Positions 43,609 through 55,946 of a stretch of DNA of 64,000 bases are shown here, piece by piece. Source of the stretch: Gadus chalcogrammus (lineage: Eukaryota; Chordata; Actinopteri; Gadiformes; Gadidae); the NCBI RefSeq assembly GCF_026213295.1, contig NC_079418.1, positions 3,533,887 to 3,597,886 on the forward strand. The letters are read 5' to 3'. Positions within the stretch are counted from its first letter, which is position 1, and the number at the start of each line of letters is the position of its first letter. The position numbers were made by a program, and so were the translations under genes. Below the pieces are notes generated by a model that worked only from the letters and a program-made list of their open reading frames with translations, was not told the DNA's origin and ran no database searches.

Positions 43609-45245
43609 CGATGAGTCTAGAGGAAATACAACATTTTCAAAATACCCTGAAATGTTGGAAACTTCCTGAAATGAAAAAACAATCATTCTGTCTCCAAGTA
43701 CATACCATAATCTTCTTGACTTGTCATACGACTCACAGAGGAGCTGGATCCTGAAAAAACAACATGGGTATCATGTTCATCTACTTAGAAGATTGTAATC
43801 AATCATGTAGACAATATTGGCATTTCCATTCTCTTCTACTGTTGTTATTCTGTTTCAGTAAAGACCTCTTCCTATCCACTGATACATTATTTACAGTCAA
43901 ATACAAATTCCTTACCACTGGCCTCAATGGACTCTTCATTCGGACTCTCTTCGTCATCATCCAACTCTTCTGTTATTGTCTGAACAGTTTCTGGAAAACA
44001 GTCAAAACACAAATGAGCCAAAATAAGCACAATACATGGACATGGTCATTTTCCCTACACCCTACACTTCTTACCTCTGGGCTCTATGGTAATCTCTTCC
44101 AATGTTTTCCCTTTGAAGTCTGCCAACTTTCCCTGCTCGCATGCCATCAGAATTTTGCTTATTTTGGCTAATTGCAGAGTCCCCTCTGGCAAGCGGTAAT
44201 ACTGCCTGTGGATTCTTATGTCGTGCCCTAAAAACTCCGCCAACTGATCAAGTTCGGTGTCTGTAAGGTTCAGCACCCTTGCTCAAGGTGGACACTTGCT
44301 TTCTGAGTTTTGTCGAAGAGAGGGTCTGCGGCTGCTCAGCTCCACATTCTCTTGCGTAGACACTAGGGATGTGTCGGTCGCGACCGATTCGTTCACAACG
44401 AACGAATCCCAAACGTGAACGACAAGAACTGATTCCCCAAAACAAGAAGAACTGGTTCTTTGATTCTTTTTTTAAAAAATAAAACAAAAATATGGTCACG
44501 TAAATAAAATATACAAACGAATAGCTTCGTCTCGCTGCGATCTTATATTGATTGAGTCTACCGCGTTCTCAAAGATTCAGCCAATGAGAGGTAGCAATGG
44601 TGTTGCTATGGCACCTGGGTAAACAAATGACAAGGTGGTACCGTCCGCAACACAAGTTAACTAATGATCGTTGTAGGCTTCAATATCATGCAAGCACTAC
44701 CATTACGAGTCTCGTTTGGTCTAATATTTATAGTGCACTGAGCTACTTGGAAGATGTCATTTAATTCTTACTGCACCGGATATTTATGAAAAAAAAAAAA
44801 GGCACGTATGTGCTTTATATATGCTTAATATTTACACTTAACCTGGGTAATTTCGCCAGAACATTAGAAAGTCAAAGTAGTAGGCTACATGCATGCATGT
44901 TGAACATTTATTGCATCATTTCATGACCAACAATATCCCGTCACACTTGGTATGGTCCGAGTTGTTCGGCGCCGAACTTAAAAGAGAAAGAGGGGGGGGG
45001 TCGTGATTTATATTTGAATGTCAAACATTTTTTAGAGAACTTTAACACGCAAATAATAACTACAAATTTTTGTTAACTCAAAATGTAATTGCCATTGTTT
45101 GATTACATGACTATAAATTGCTGTTACACACGACGACCCTCAAACCACCACTACCCCCCCCCCCCCCCCCCTCACACACAAACCCTTAATGGTTTAACGT
45201 GAGTATAGGGCAGAGGGCAGTCATTTTGACCTTCAACAAAGAAAG

Positions 45246-47394
45246 ATGAATCCGACACGAAAAAGAAGTGCTGTGTGGAACGACTTTAATTGCGTCAATG
45301 ATGCCCTGGCGTCATGCAAGGTCTGCAAAAAGAAAATCTCTTTTAAAGGAGGCTCGACCGCCAACCTCTACCGCCACCTGAGGACTATGCATCCTACATT
45401 GCATTCAAGGCTAACTTTGGAGCAGAGGGGACAGGAGGGCAGGGGCACTGCTGCTCCTGCTGCTGCTGCTCTTGCTACTCCTGCTACTCCTGCTGCTGCT
45501 CCTACTCCTGCTGCAAACCCTGAACCACAAGCCTCAGCACCACCTTCAGGAACACGCCTGTATGGAGGACAGACCCGGTTGACTGATTTTATACAAAAGC
45601 CAATGCCACCAATGCAGCAAAGGTCAGTTGATGATGCCCTGATGCTAATGTTCACCAAAGACCTCCAGCCCTTTTCCATGGTGGAGGACACAGGCTTCAG
45701 GGCATATACCAAGGCCCTCCATCCTTCGTATGTTCCGCCCAGCAGGAACACCATCTCGAAGGTCATCATGCCGAGTCTGTACGAAAAAACCAAAGTGAAG
45801 GTTATGGACAAGGTTAGTCAGGCATCAGCAATCTGTTTGACGACGGACGGCTGGACCTCTCGTACCACAACCAGCTTCCTCGCTGTGACTGCACATTTCA
45901 TTCACGACTTTGAAATGGTCTCTTGCCTGCTGGACTGTATTGAGTTCAGTGAACGCCATACAGCTGCAAACATGGCTGAATTTATGAGAAAGATTGTCAT
46001 TGAGTGGGGAATTGAGGACAAAATTGTGGCATGTGCGACAGACAATGCAAAAAATATGATCCTCATGGTCAAAGTGCTAGGCTGGACTCACCAACCATGC
46101 TTTGCCCACACTCTGAACCTGGTGGTGAAATGTGGTCTGAAGGTCATCTCTGCCACTGTTGGTAAGGTGAAGACGATCGTGGAGTACTTCCACAAGAGCT
46201 GCACATCTGCTAAAAAACTCCACGACACCCTGAAGCAGATGGACCTCCCCGACCTCAAGCTGATCCAAGAGTGTCCGACCCGGTGGAACTCCACGTTCTA
46301 CATGCTTGAGCGAGTCTATAAGCTTAAGGATGGATATAGCCACTCTGGCTCTGGTCAACCCCAAAATGGTTACATTGACCGAAGAAGAATGGTTGGAGGT
46401 TGCAGGGGCCTGTGAGGTGCTGAGTCCATTTGAGGACGTCACCAGAGAAGTCAGTGCTGATAAGTAAGTTCATCAAGTAATAAATAAATATATAGATTAA
46501 AAGAGATAAAACAGTTAAAAATAACTATACTACTAGAAAACTATTTACATTAACTAACTAAACTATTTACAAAATTAATGATGACTATACTACTTAACTA
46601 ATTACATTAACTAACTAACTAACTAAAATAACTAAACTATTTACAAAACTACTAATCAGCTATTTACATTAACCAAAAAACTAAAATAATTAAACTATTA
46701 ACAAAACTATACATTTCCCCACTGCAGGTATGTGACAGCCTCAAAGGTCATGCTTCTGGCAAAGGGGCTACAGAGGGTCACAGAGCGCCACCTCAGGTCA
46801 AACCAGTTCAGCCAAACAGAGGTGGAAGCAATGTTGAGAGTCCTCAACAATGAGCTGGCCCACCGTTTCCACAGGCTTGAGCAGGAAGCCCACCTAGCTG
46901 AAGCAGCACTTCTGGACCCAAGGTTCAAGAAAAGAGCCTTTTCAACTAGCCAAGCTGCCTCTGAGGTGGTAGAGCGCCTCACTCGTGCTGCTGCGCAGGT
47001 GTTGAACTCCAACCCAGAGCAGGCTGCAGAGGCTGCAGGAGCAGCAGCAGGGGCCTCAGTCGAGGAGAGCAGCGTCTGGGGAGAATTCGACGATGAAGTC
47101 GCCTGTCTGGTGTCTGGGGAGAACTCATCAAATGAATCTGAAGCGACGCTGGAGATGCACTCCTACCTTGAGGAGCCCATGTTGCCTCGCTCATCCAACC
47201 CGCTGGCCTGGTGGAAGAGCCGTCAGTTGGTTTACCCACGGTTGACGCAGCTCATGCTGGCAAGGTTGTGCGTTTTGGCAACATCTGTTCCATCCGAGAG
47301 GGTCTTTAGCAAGATGGGGATGGTCATCTCCCAGCGGCGGAGCAGGCTCAAGCCTGAAAAGGCCAAGCAAATAATGTTTTTAAATGGAAATTGA
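45246..47394 (+). pseudogene. ZBED1-like hAT transposase
   Basis: ATG at 45246. The BED finger is at residues about 10-55 (WNDFN, CKVCKKK, YRHLRTMHP). An Ala/Pro repeat linker (AAPAAAALATPATPAAAP) follows, then a helix-turn-helix DNA-binding region (RNTISKVIMPSLYEKTKVKV) and the RNase H fold with D in CLTTDGWTSR and D in ATDNAKNM, then CFAHTLNLVV. A frameshift at about 46,338 displaces the rest of exon 1, which ends at AA|GTAAGT (46463). Exon 2, 46728-47394, encodes LDPRFKKRAF, the insertion-domain end and the dimerisation motif (LATSVPSERVFSKMG). The intron is TAACTAACTA-rich. With only one frameshift this is a young but inactive copy. Confidence 0.88.
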
Positions 47395-48299
47395 TTGAAT
47401 CTAATTTGATTCTATGTTTTATTAGTTCATTGTTCGATTGAATGTTTTTTCCCAAATATGTTTTATGTTACATAGGCTACTAAAATACGGGATAGTTAAA
47501 TATTTAGACCTACAGGATAAATATTTAAACGGGAAGACAGCGGGGAATAAGTAAAAATAAGGGAGACATAGTCATTCCAAACTGTCGTTCAAGATGTTAG
47601 GGTCACTGAAGGAAAATAAAGAAACTAATGCTTACGTTTTTTGTTTGGTGCAATTGATGTCTGCGAGCCACGAGGATGTCTTGGTGGTAGCTTGGTGGTA
47701 GCTAGTAGCTAGCTATTACAGCACGTGAAATGGTCGAACTGCGTCGTATAGGCCAATGCTACAGAATTTCGCTTTTTTTGTTTTATCCTCCCTCGTTTCC
47801 ACCGCGGGGTTGCGGTTCGATTCAGTGCAGCTCAATTCCGGCTGGCGTTTCGACCGCCACCGGGAAAATTCAGCCTTCCATGAGTGCCACAACACTGTCA
47901 AACATATTTTGCTCGGCTTTCTCTGTCTGATGTATCTTTGGTCATACCATTCGACGTGGGGCGGGCCACTCATATATCCCCCTACATTTCTGAAAATGGA
48001 CTTGACCTCCATCTGTTTATTGGATAAACGCATTTCCCAATCCCAGGAGTCTTTGCTCCATTCTACGTAAATTCAAGAGCAAACAAAGAAATTAAACTGC
48101 AGTTCGTATTTTTTATTTATGACCATGATAGTTCTGTAATGCCTGAATAATGTAGAATTAAATGTATAGTAAAAAAATATACATAAATATAAAACCATGA
48201 ATGACACAGAGTAAAGCAAGTGGTATAAATATTGGTAGGACGTTTGGATATAGTATTATTGCGTAATTCTTCAGGGAAAGTATTCGAATCCAAAGGAAT

Positions 48300-48769
48300 A
48301 GCTTTAAAGAGACTTTATTTGTATAAAGTATTTTCGGTATGGTAAACTGATACTCTGAAGCAAAGAGAGGTTGAAGATGTATTCTAAGCACGTGCGAGAG
48401 TATTCTCCTAGCTGATCCTAGCCATCAACCCACGTATGTCTAGTCGCTGCCGGAAGAGTTCTATTGTTTTCATGGCCAGGGGGCCATGAAAACAATAGAA
48501 CATAAGAAACTCAGAGCCTGCTCTGAGTTTCTTATGGACTCAGAGGACCGGAAGACTTGGAGAGGAACCGGTGTGACGTAATCCTCGGTTTTCCTCGCCT
48601 GGTCTGTGATGCTGCCCTCTGTGGCTAAAGTATCTATTGCAGCCTTCAGTAAGGTCTTGCTCCCCTTGTGGCTATGTGTAGTATTTACGGCTAATATGTT
48701 TGGTCCTGCATCATTGGGTCTATGTGTGGGTAGCTTAGATTCTTAAAATACGTAACAGTATATAGTATA
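48300..48769 (-). mobile_element. LTR-like repeat, second copy
   Basis: TTTAAAGAGACTTTATTTGTATAAAGTATTTTCGG... to ...CTTAAAATACGTAACA matches the split repeat at 29300-33296. In the middle, GTTCTATTGTTTTCATGGCC is followed by its inverse (about 48,460-48,500), and AAGAAACTCAGAGC by GCTCTGAGTTTCTTA (about 48,504-48,535), two nested hairpins not seen in the other copies. Confidence 0.55.
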
Positions 48770-50271
48770 TCTTGTCGTTTTTCAGAGCCTAGGGGTGTAG
48801 AGCCTAGAAGACGCTTACATTTAGCTCAGGGCTGTCTCGCGGGGGGGGGGGGGGGGCAGACACCTGTGAGATTCCCCGTCAAATGACGTAACGAACGAAT
48901 CAAAACGAACAAATCAAACGAACAAATCGTTATAGTGAACCGAACTGAAAGAACTAGTTCCCGGGAAAGAATCATTTTGCCCATCCCTAGTAGACACGAA
49001 TGCAGTCTGACCCCTTTAAGTGAGATGCACTGCCAGGCCTGGCGAATAAGAAGTCATTGTCAGGTAGGATCCCGCAATTTGATCTCTCCTTTGCAAGCAG
49101 ATCCAATGACTTGACCATAGCAGGGGTCAATAGCACCGGCACCTTCCTTCCTCTTTTCCCTCTTACTTCCATGCGTGAGAAGTATTTGCATAGCATTTTT
49201 TCCACCTCCGATAAGGCATGAGCGATGTCATCATGTACAGGTGTTGACACCCTGGACAAGTAGGTCGTCAACAACATCTTGGAAACCTCTCCTTGTCGAC
49301 GCCGATTGAACAGGATCACTTTGGCAAGATTGGTCCAGTTTCTTGGCGTCTGGTCACCGGAAAGCACGTTGGAGTACTCCTCCTGTTTCTCATCCAGATG
49401 AAGGTGCAACTTTTTGACGTCATCAGTAAATGGAATAAGCTGAGGCGCATTCCATTTAGCTTCCTGCAGTGTTTGGTAAGCACTTTAATACTTTATTAAA
49501 ATAACTTTAACAAGACAACTAGAGAATACCTCAGCTGAAACATTAGGACAAAACAGATTTGCTTCAGGAAGAAAGAGTCATTTGTTTTTTGTAAAGTTGA
49601 CGCTGTTTGGGGCGCTGTTTGGACTTTACAAAAAGCAAATTACGTTTAATGACAACAGTCATAAACACAAAAAAAGTGTCATTAATGTTCATGATACATG
49701 TCATGTTCAGGGATGTGTTTGGCATAGGTCAAAAAAAAAAAATGAAATATACGTACTACATAGCGCAGCCTGGCAACGGGAACCCCCCAATTTCCTCGTT
49801 CCATTGGCACAATCTATTTCACTCCAGTGTTAATTTTGTCAGCTATTTTAGATTTAGTCTTAGTCTTAGGGCCCTTACATAGTCGACACATCGCTACGCT
49901 TACCCGTCCAAAAGGCTACGCGACGCGACGCTTCGGCCGCCATTAAGCGTCGAAGCGTAGCAAAACGCGTCCTCCAAATTTTTGATACGCGACGCGCAGA
50001 TCCATGCAATACCAAGCGTTGTCGGTGGGGGCGATACTGCAAATATCTTAAATTATTCCCACTATAGGTTATATTTACAGAAGAACATATGAGAGGATGC
50101 GGGAACGTGATAAGAATTACTTGACGTCTCTTTTACTAATTATCTGTGCCAATTTATGCGAACCCTTCCACAGGGGCAAAGTGCTATTTTGATGCGCGAC
50201 ATCAAACAGTTGATGCGGGATTGTGAGCCATTTTAATGATCTTCTTGTCACCCGATATTCGTTCTATTACT

Positions 50272-50861
50272 TAGGGTGACCAGATTTGAGTTTGTGAAAA
50301 AGAGGACACTTCGTCGCGGGGGGGGGGGGGGGGGGGGGGGCGAAAACAAGGGTAGTTTTTCTTTAGTTCGTCCGTGAACTTACATTTACGTTTAGGCATG
50401 GCTGCAGACAATGGCGATCCTAGGTCCAATTGCGCCCCGGACAAGATTGTTGACGGGGGGGGGGGGGGTTGTATCGTGAGCCTACGTACTTCAGTGGGGG
50501 TTTCATTCCGTCTATACACGGCACCTTCTCAACGAGCACATGAGATCGGTCGCCCAATGACAGACTCTCTCTACAGTCAGCTCGCGCAAGAAGGTGGAAC
50601 GTAAGGGAGATACCATTTCCAGAACTTGGAAAGCCGTAATAACCATGGACATATACAATGGTAATAACTAGTAGGTTATGTGAAAGACCCAGAAACACAA
50701 ATATGCGACGAGGCAAAAAAAAAAAAAAAGATAATAATAACAATAATTTTTTTTTTGCGACGAGGCAAAATACCGGACGTTTTTGGAATCCCTGCCGGAC
50801 GCATTTTTTAGGTCTCGAAAAGAGGACATGTCCGGGAAAAAGAGGACGTCTGGTCACCCTA
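50272..50861. mobile_element. TAGGGTGACC MITE nested in Harbinger
   Basis: Inverted ends TAGGGTGACCAGAT and GTCTGGTCACCCTA, flanked by TATTACT at 50265-50271 and 50862-50868. Subterminal AAAGAGGACA motifs lie at both ends (GAAAAAGAGGACACTTCG and ...AAAGAGGACATGTCCGGG). Contains poly-G runs (about 50,319-50,340 and 50,456-50,467) and no coding region. Confidence 0.9.
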
Positions 50862-51382
50862 TATTACTGGCCTTATTTGTTTTAGTGTTAGCCTATTTGA
50901 ATCAATTACGTAATGTTTTGTGTTCACGTTCTATGTGAAACATAAGTGTTCATGTTCTGTGTGAAACATAAGTTCAGTAGCCTCTTTGAGTGAATGAAAT
51001 TTGAAAGCGTGAGTGTGTAGTGAATGAAAAATGTGTGCGTGGTGGGACTATTTTCTGTATTTGATCAATTAACCCTTTTTCTCTAATGTTGCCTACCATA
51101 TAATTTCTGTGGACATTATGCGCTATATCTTTGGCTATAGGCCTACACTTAAATAATTTATTCATCTGTCAAGGCAATAGCTCGTTGTATAAACATTTTA
51201 TATGGATATGAATGAATGAGTTTGACGTAAACCAAATTAGGTAACATGATAACTAATTAATCAAGTTTCCAAGTGACCAATGTGTATACATTTATTGGTC
51301 AGTGCGCATACCCAATCGTAGCACATTGTACTGGTGGGGAAACACGCCAGCATCTGACAATAATAATCTGCCAGCTGCTCCC

Positions 51383-51565
51383 TCACAAGGGCCGGTTTTG
51401 GTGAGAGTCGGGAAGATATCGGATGACTCGCGAAAGGAGATCATCAAACTTTGGCGCCGACATCCGAAAATACTGGAAATGCCTCTCCTCGTCCATGCTT
51501 CGCATTGGAAGCACCAGATAAACAAATTCCCCATCCTGGTCTCGTGTGGTATTTAAAGGGCGCAC
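51383..51565 (-). pseudogene. HARBI1-like transposase, N-terminal exon
   Basis: Encodes LPMRSMDEERHFQYFRMSAP followed by KFDDLLSRV, the start of the helix-turn-helix region of Harbinger transposases (compare FQRYLRLTPAQFDDLLARI at 63,270 in this window). The DDE domain is absent from the element, so it is an internal-deletion derivative. Confidence 0.75.
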
Positions 51566-52373
51566 ATACCATTACCACCGCCTATCTCTGCGCTTCATCA
51601 CTCTTCTTCCGTAGCCACTATGATCGGAACGTCACCTGGAACGTCACCCGCGACAACACCGGTGACTCTGCTGCCGTTCGCGTATGCTGTGTAGACCATA
51701 GATATATATATATATCTATGGTGTAGACTATGAAAGGAAGCGCGTCGCTCGCGTCGACTATGTAACGGCCCTTAGTCTTTTGACGAAAATGCTTAGTATA
51801 TTTAGTCACATTTTAGTCATTGTTTTCCTTTGTAGTTTTAGTCGACGAAAAGTCCTTACATTTTAGTCAACTTTTAGTCATTACTTTTAGTCAAAATGTT
51901 TTATCTTTTTAAACTAGTTCAATTAGGCTAACCCTATATAGGCTATATGGACACCTGCTAAGTTGTTCCACTCAAATAGAGTACTAAAGTGAAAACGTTA
52001 CGTTGTCCTGGCAACCGGATTTTCAGTTCTAAACAACCGAACGAGAGATGGCGTTCTCCATTGCTTCCATGTGTTGTTTCTTTCAAAATTAAAATAAATC
52101 AATTTCAAGAGGTGAAAATCACTAACAATCGAAAAATGTCGAGGCGTTCATGTATTCCCCTGGGGTATTAAAAGGAAAAGTTTGTAAACGTTAGTTTCGT
52201 TATTACATCATTGGTAAAGCAAACTCACAAATCAATTCGCAAAAAGATTGTTCCTTTTCTATAAAAGGTTTGTGTGGCATAGGATTTCCCCTTGTTAATT
52301 TGGTTTGCGTAGAACCGAAAATCTGTTGCTCTCGAAACGTGACGTCACACTTTAGTACTCTTGTCTGTTCAGC

Positions 52374-52668
52374 CTTCAAAACGATAGCTGGTAAATTGTG
52401 AAAAATGCATTAAACTGTAATCAGAAAACGCGGTTATATGCTATAAACCCTATAGTATCTTGGGTATAAAAGCTGGGACGAATTTCAAAGTCCACCTTAT
52501 GTTGAAGTATAGACCGTGGCGATTCCCATTGAAACGAATGGGGCGGTGATTTTCTTCAAAACGAGAGTCGGTAAATTGTGAAAAATGAATTAAACTGTAA
52601 TCAGACAAGGCGGTTATATGCTATAGACCCTAGTATCTGTGGAATAAAAGCTGGGAAGATTTCGAATC
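52374..52668. repeat. Direct repeat, about 115 bp twice, 180 bp apart
   Basis: CTTCAAAACGATAGCTGGTAAATTGTGAAAAATG... (about 52,374-52,490) recurs at about 52,554-52,668 with scattered differences, each ending in AAAAGCTGGGA. Confidence 0.8.
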
Positions 52669-52774
52669 ATGTACAATGCATAACGTTAGCTCATAGCTGA
52701 GTGGACCATACCTCCCGTTGCCAAGTCGTAGCTAAGGTCCGTCCAGTTTACTGGAGGAGTGAACAGTTGCATAA

Positions 52775-53394
52775 CCCGGGGATTCCACCGGACGCGTTAC
52801 GGCAACGTTACGGCTGCGGCACGTCTTGGCCGCGACTTTGCCCTGCTTGCATTTCCACCGGGCGCGTTACGGCAGCGCAACGCTGCCTTGCGAGCCAGCC
52901 GTATTCACTCGAGATCACGAGATCCCGCGATAATCCTAAACCTAATGTACTCGCCTTCCACTCCCAAAACTACTGCAATTAAATGCCAGGCTTTGTCCTT
53001 TCTGACATTGTTCTTATAAAAAGGATGATTTGAGACCCTTTGATTGATTGACTGCTGACCTGGTGCCACCGGTCATGACGTAATAATGTTGGCGTTTTAT
53101 TTATTGTGTTTTATTTAGAAAATTGAGCGGAATGCTCTATGGCTTTTACTTTTTCACTTCCTGCCCTGATCGATCTGCTCTGTTGAAATTGACGCGGTTC
53201 AGCAGCGGCTTGCGGCAAAAATAGGAATGCTACGGAATGATAGCGCTGCGGCACGCCGCTCCTGGGACGTTCCGCAGCCGCGCCCGGTGGAAATGGTCTC
53301 ATTGATTAGAGTGAAACCTATCTGCTGCGGTGACCGCGGCCAAAACGTGCCGCTGCCGTAACGTTGCCGTAACACGTCCGGTGGAATCAGGCCG
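52775..53394. mobile_element. Harbinger MITE, TAA TSD, with inner nested copy
   Basis: TAA at 52772-52774 and 53395-53397 flank inverted ends reading GATTCCACCGGACG.GTTACGGCAACGTTACGG. A second pair, ATTTCCACCGGGCGCG near 52,850 and CGCGCCCGGTGGAAAT near 53,280, lies inside, so a related MITE appears to have inserted into the first. Confidence 0.85.
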
Positions 53395-54015
53395 TAAGAA
53401 CCTTACGGGAGTGTACTGATTGGAAAATATCGTGCATTTTGAATGTCCAAATAGCACACCAATAGCATTTTCGTCCCGTCTCGTCTCGTCAACGAAAACA
53501 AAATGATATTTCGTCATCGTTTTTATTATCACAGATCTATTTTTAGCTCGTCAACGTCTCGTCTTAGTCACGGAAAAAAGGACGTTGACGAACATTTTTC
53601 GTCATATTTTTCGTTGACGAAATTAACACTGTTTCACTCACACCTCGATTTACACGTCCTTGCATTACTCAATTTAATTAAAACAACTATACATCTTCAG
53701 TTAATTATCTTGAGTTGATTATTTAGGTATGCAACGTTTTACTTATCACTAAACTATCCACCAAACATACAGTATGTAGACAACTGCAAATGAAGTGTTC
53801 CCTCAGTTTATCTAAGCACAACTAGGTCTACTGTTATCCTGCATGTGTTCTCGTAATGTAAATCTGTAGTCTGATAAAGTCATTTAGAATCCATTAAAAC
53901 CATGCACAGAAAGCAGCCTGAAAAGATGATTAAAACAGTAGTAATGAAATCAGGGTAAAACACATACCTTCTCTGACCATTGCTGTGAAATTGTGCTGTC
54001 ATTAGCTGACTCCAT

Positions 54016-55945
54016 GGCTTCTCTGTAACAACAACGTGCAAATACTATTAATCAACTCGAACTAGTTCATCCGTTTTGGCTAGGCCTACTAGTCTTGAGC
54101 TTATAATCATTCGAGGCTATGTTGTTAAAGAAAATTATATGACGTTTGCATGCAAGTGGGCAAAGCCATCAGGATCGCGCGTGCAAGATGTAATTAAACC
54201 GTAATGCTACTTAAAATGACTTCTTTATTATGCCAGAATGTTCCAATAGTGCAAAAGCAAGTTGAAGACGCCGAGATAATCGAACGCTCCACGACAAACA
54301 TTTACCTAATAAAACTGTCAAAAGCATGAAACCTCCACTTTATTAAAACCGTCTTGTCGGGTAAAATACGCAAAGCAGCAAAGCTATGATCAAATCCAGC
54401 AAATAACTTTCCTTAGCAATTTTCAGTAACACTGACTAGCCTCCCTAAAATGTTAAGTTCTACTCGATTAAAAACGTATGAAATAATGCTTTACACGTCA
54501 AACACTGTACACATTTTAGCAAAATAGCTGTGGAGAGTTATACAGAAATGGCTTTGGTGAACATTTTTCTTACCTGCATGCATTCATACATCCATCCAAG
54601 TCTTGACCATCCATCCAAGTCTTGTTATCCAAACTTTTGCATTAGGTGAGGAGATATCCCGCGAACTTGCCAGGTTGAAATTGGGGGAGGGGTACATTAA
54701 GGTATATCTTAGGACCATACACCTGTTTGTGTTTAAATGAAGGCGCAAACTACGATCACGTGTTACAGCAGTGGGGGGTTGGGTCGTCAGTGCTAGTCTA
54801 TCTTTGGACCATACACCAGTTTGTGTGTTACTAAAGGCGCGAACTGCCGTCAGTGAGAAGGGATGCAGAAATACACATGATGAGTTTAAACCGTTTAATA
54901 AGGCTATTTAATAGTGAATTATTGTAGCAAGGACTTTTATTCTAAAACAGTTGTAGGCACAGGAAACAGTTGGAGGGAGACATGGTTGATGGCAACTGAG
55001 TTAGAGTACCCAAAAAGTACTAGAATTATATTTTGTTGTATTTGTATTGCCTATTTACCTCCAAAGACAACACTTCTTGAGACTTGGGAGTGGCATAGAG
55101 GATGGGCGTGGAATGGGTGTGGTTTCGGAATTTCATACACACTGCAGTACCACTAAATGACCAGAGGGGTCCCCATTTTGGGGTCTCCACTTTGGAGTCA
55201 ACCAGGAATCAACCCCTACACACATACACTTTGACAAAAACACAAGATTCTGAAGACTTCTACATTTTCATTACCTAGTTCCTACAGACATATAAGCATG
55301 TCATTACAACCCCCCCCCCCCCCCCCCCCCAACAGCTTTTCCTTCTTAGGACCATGGTCTAGGTCCCAACTTTGTCTTCAAGTCCTAATATGGAAGGTAT
55401 TTTTACAACCGCGAGTCTTAACATGGTCGCAAAAACAAGAGCACACACACACACACACACACACACACTTGACTAAGTACACGGTATGAGGTATAAGTTT
55501 GACTAAATCAATACCAGCAAAATTATTTAGGCTAAAAGCCCACTGTAAACACAGTAAACAACACATATAGGCCCACACACAGCTACTAAAGATAACAATT
55601 GTATTTGTTTTTCACTCACCGTTTGATTTCTTTACGGGAAAAGTATTTGTCCTTGTATAACGTGTGCTTCATAAATTCACCTCTTGTGACTTTGTTCAAG
55701 CCCACAGCAACAGTCTGGCTTGGTGAAGTGCACTGCTGGTACTTAGCCTATCGTCTTTTATTTTTGGTGCCTTGGCCTATTCGGCATATTGAACCGTCGG
55801 CCTAATGCGCCTCCTTTTTGAAAAGTCGGACAAACGGACCTTCGCACCAATGGGTTCCGTTTTCGGAACATTGAATCGTCGGCATAGTGGCATGTCGATC
55901 TAATGGAAAATATTTCGGACCATTGAGACGTCGGAATTACGGCAT
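54016..55945. other. Upstream of recombinase gene; simple repeats only
   Basis: About 1.9 kb with no coding call. It includes poly-C (about 55,310-55,331), (CA)n (about 55,441-55,469) and a duplicated CCATCCAAGTCTTG (about 54,594-54,625). TATCTTAGGACCATACACC(T)GTTTGTGT and TATCTTTGGACCATACACCAGTTTGTGT near 54,702 and 54,800 are a short direct duplication. Confidence 0.5.
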
Positions 55946-55946
55946 G

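Larger units (their letters stand above)
44364..48989 (+). mobile_element. BED-hAT transposon with exact 8-bp TSD
   Basis: GTAGACAC at 44356-44363 recurs at 48990-48997. The ends are TAGGGATGTGTCGG and ...TTTTGCCCATCCCTA, and the subterminal ACGAACGAATC / GAACGAATCAAAACGAAC motifs mirror each other. It disrupts the tyrosine recombinase within coding sequence and carries its own transposase on +. Confidence 0.95.
49869..51771 (-). mobile_element. PIF/Harbinger element with TTA TSD
   Basis: TTA at 49866-49868 and 51772-51774 flank inverted ends GGGCCCTTACATAGTCGAC and GTCGACTATGTAACGGCCC. The 3-bp TSD and GGGCC-type TIR are typical of Harbinger. A transposase 5' exon remains at 51565-51383 (-), and a MITE is inserted at 50272-50861. 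Confidence 0.92.
49825..53631. mobile_element. Nonautonomous hAT-like element (CAGTGTTAATTT ends)
   Basis: TTTCACTC at 49817-49824 is repeated at 53632-53639. The ends are CAGTGTTAATTTTGTCAG and ...CGTTGACGAAATTAACACTG. Repeated TTAGTC/GACGAAAA subterminal motifs are present at both ends. It has no transposase of its own. It sits in the first intron of the tyrosine recombinase and holds a Harbinger element and a Harbinger MITE. Confidence 0.92.
41837..54015 (-). pseudogene. Crypton-like tyrosine recombinase gene with Myb-like tail, split by insertions
   Basis: Spliced - strand gene. Exon 1, 54015-53968, starts MESANDSTISQQWSEK with donor GTATGT. The main exon starts at about 49472 and runs to 44072 across a hAT insertion. 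It carries the active-site Arg region (LFNRRRQGEVSKM), KLRKQ (box II position), GHD and HRQYYRLPEG (candidate nucleophile Tyr). An extra G near 44,283 shifts the frame. Small Ser/Asp/Glu-rich exons follow with clean splice sites: 43990-43916, 43750-43706, 43616-43575, 43043-42958 and 42854-42801. Exon 42357-42285 (KKWSDKEVAAVE) and the last exon, about 41983-41837 (CEECIRRCPEALKNRDWRAVKYYV), form a Myb/SANT-like tail. Expected role: site-specific strand exchange of a Crypton-type element. Confidence 0.75.

Noticed and set aside
45368..45811. 147-codon minus-strand frame
   Set aside because: Antisense shadow of the ZBED1-like hAT transposase, whose + frame has clear domain motifs.
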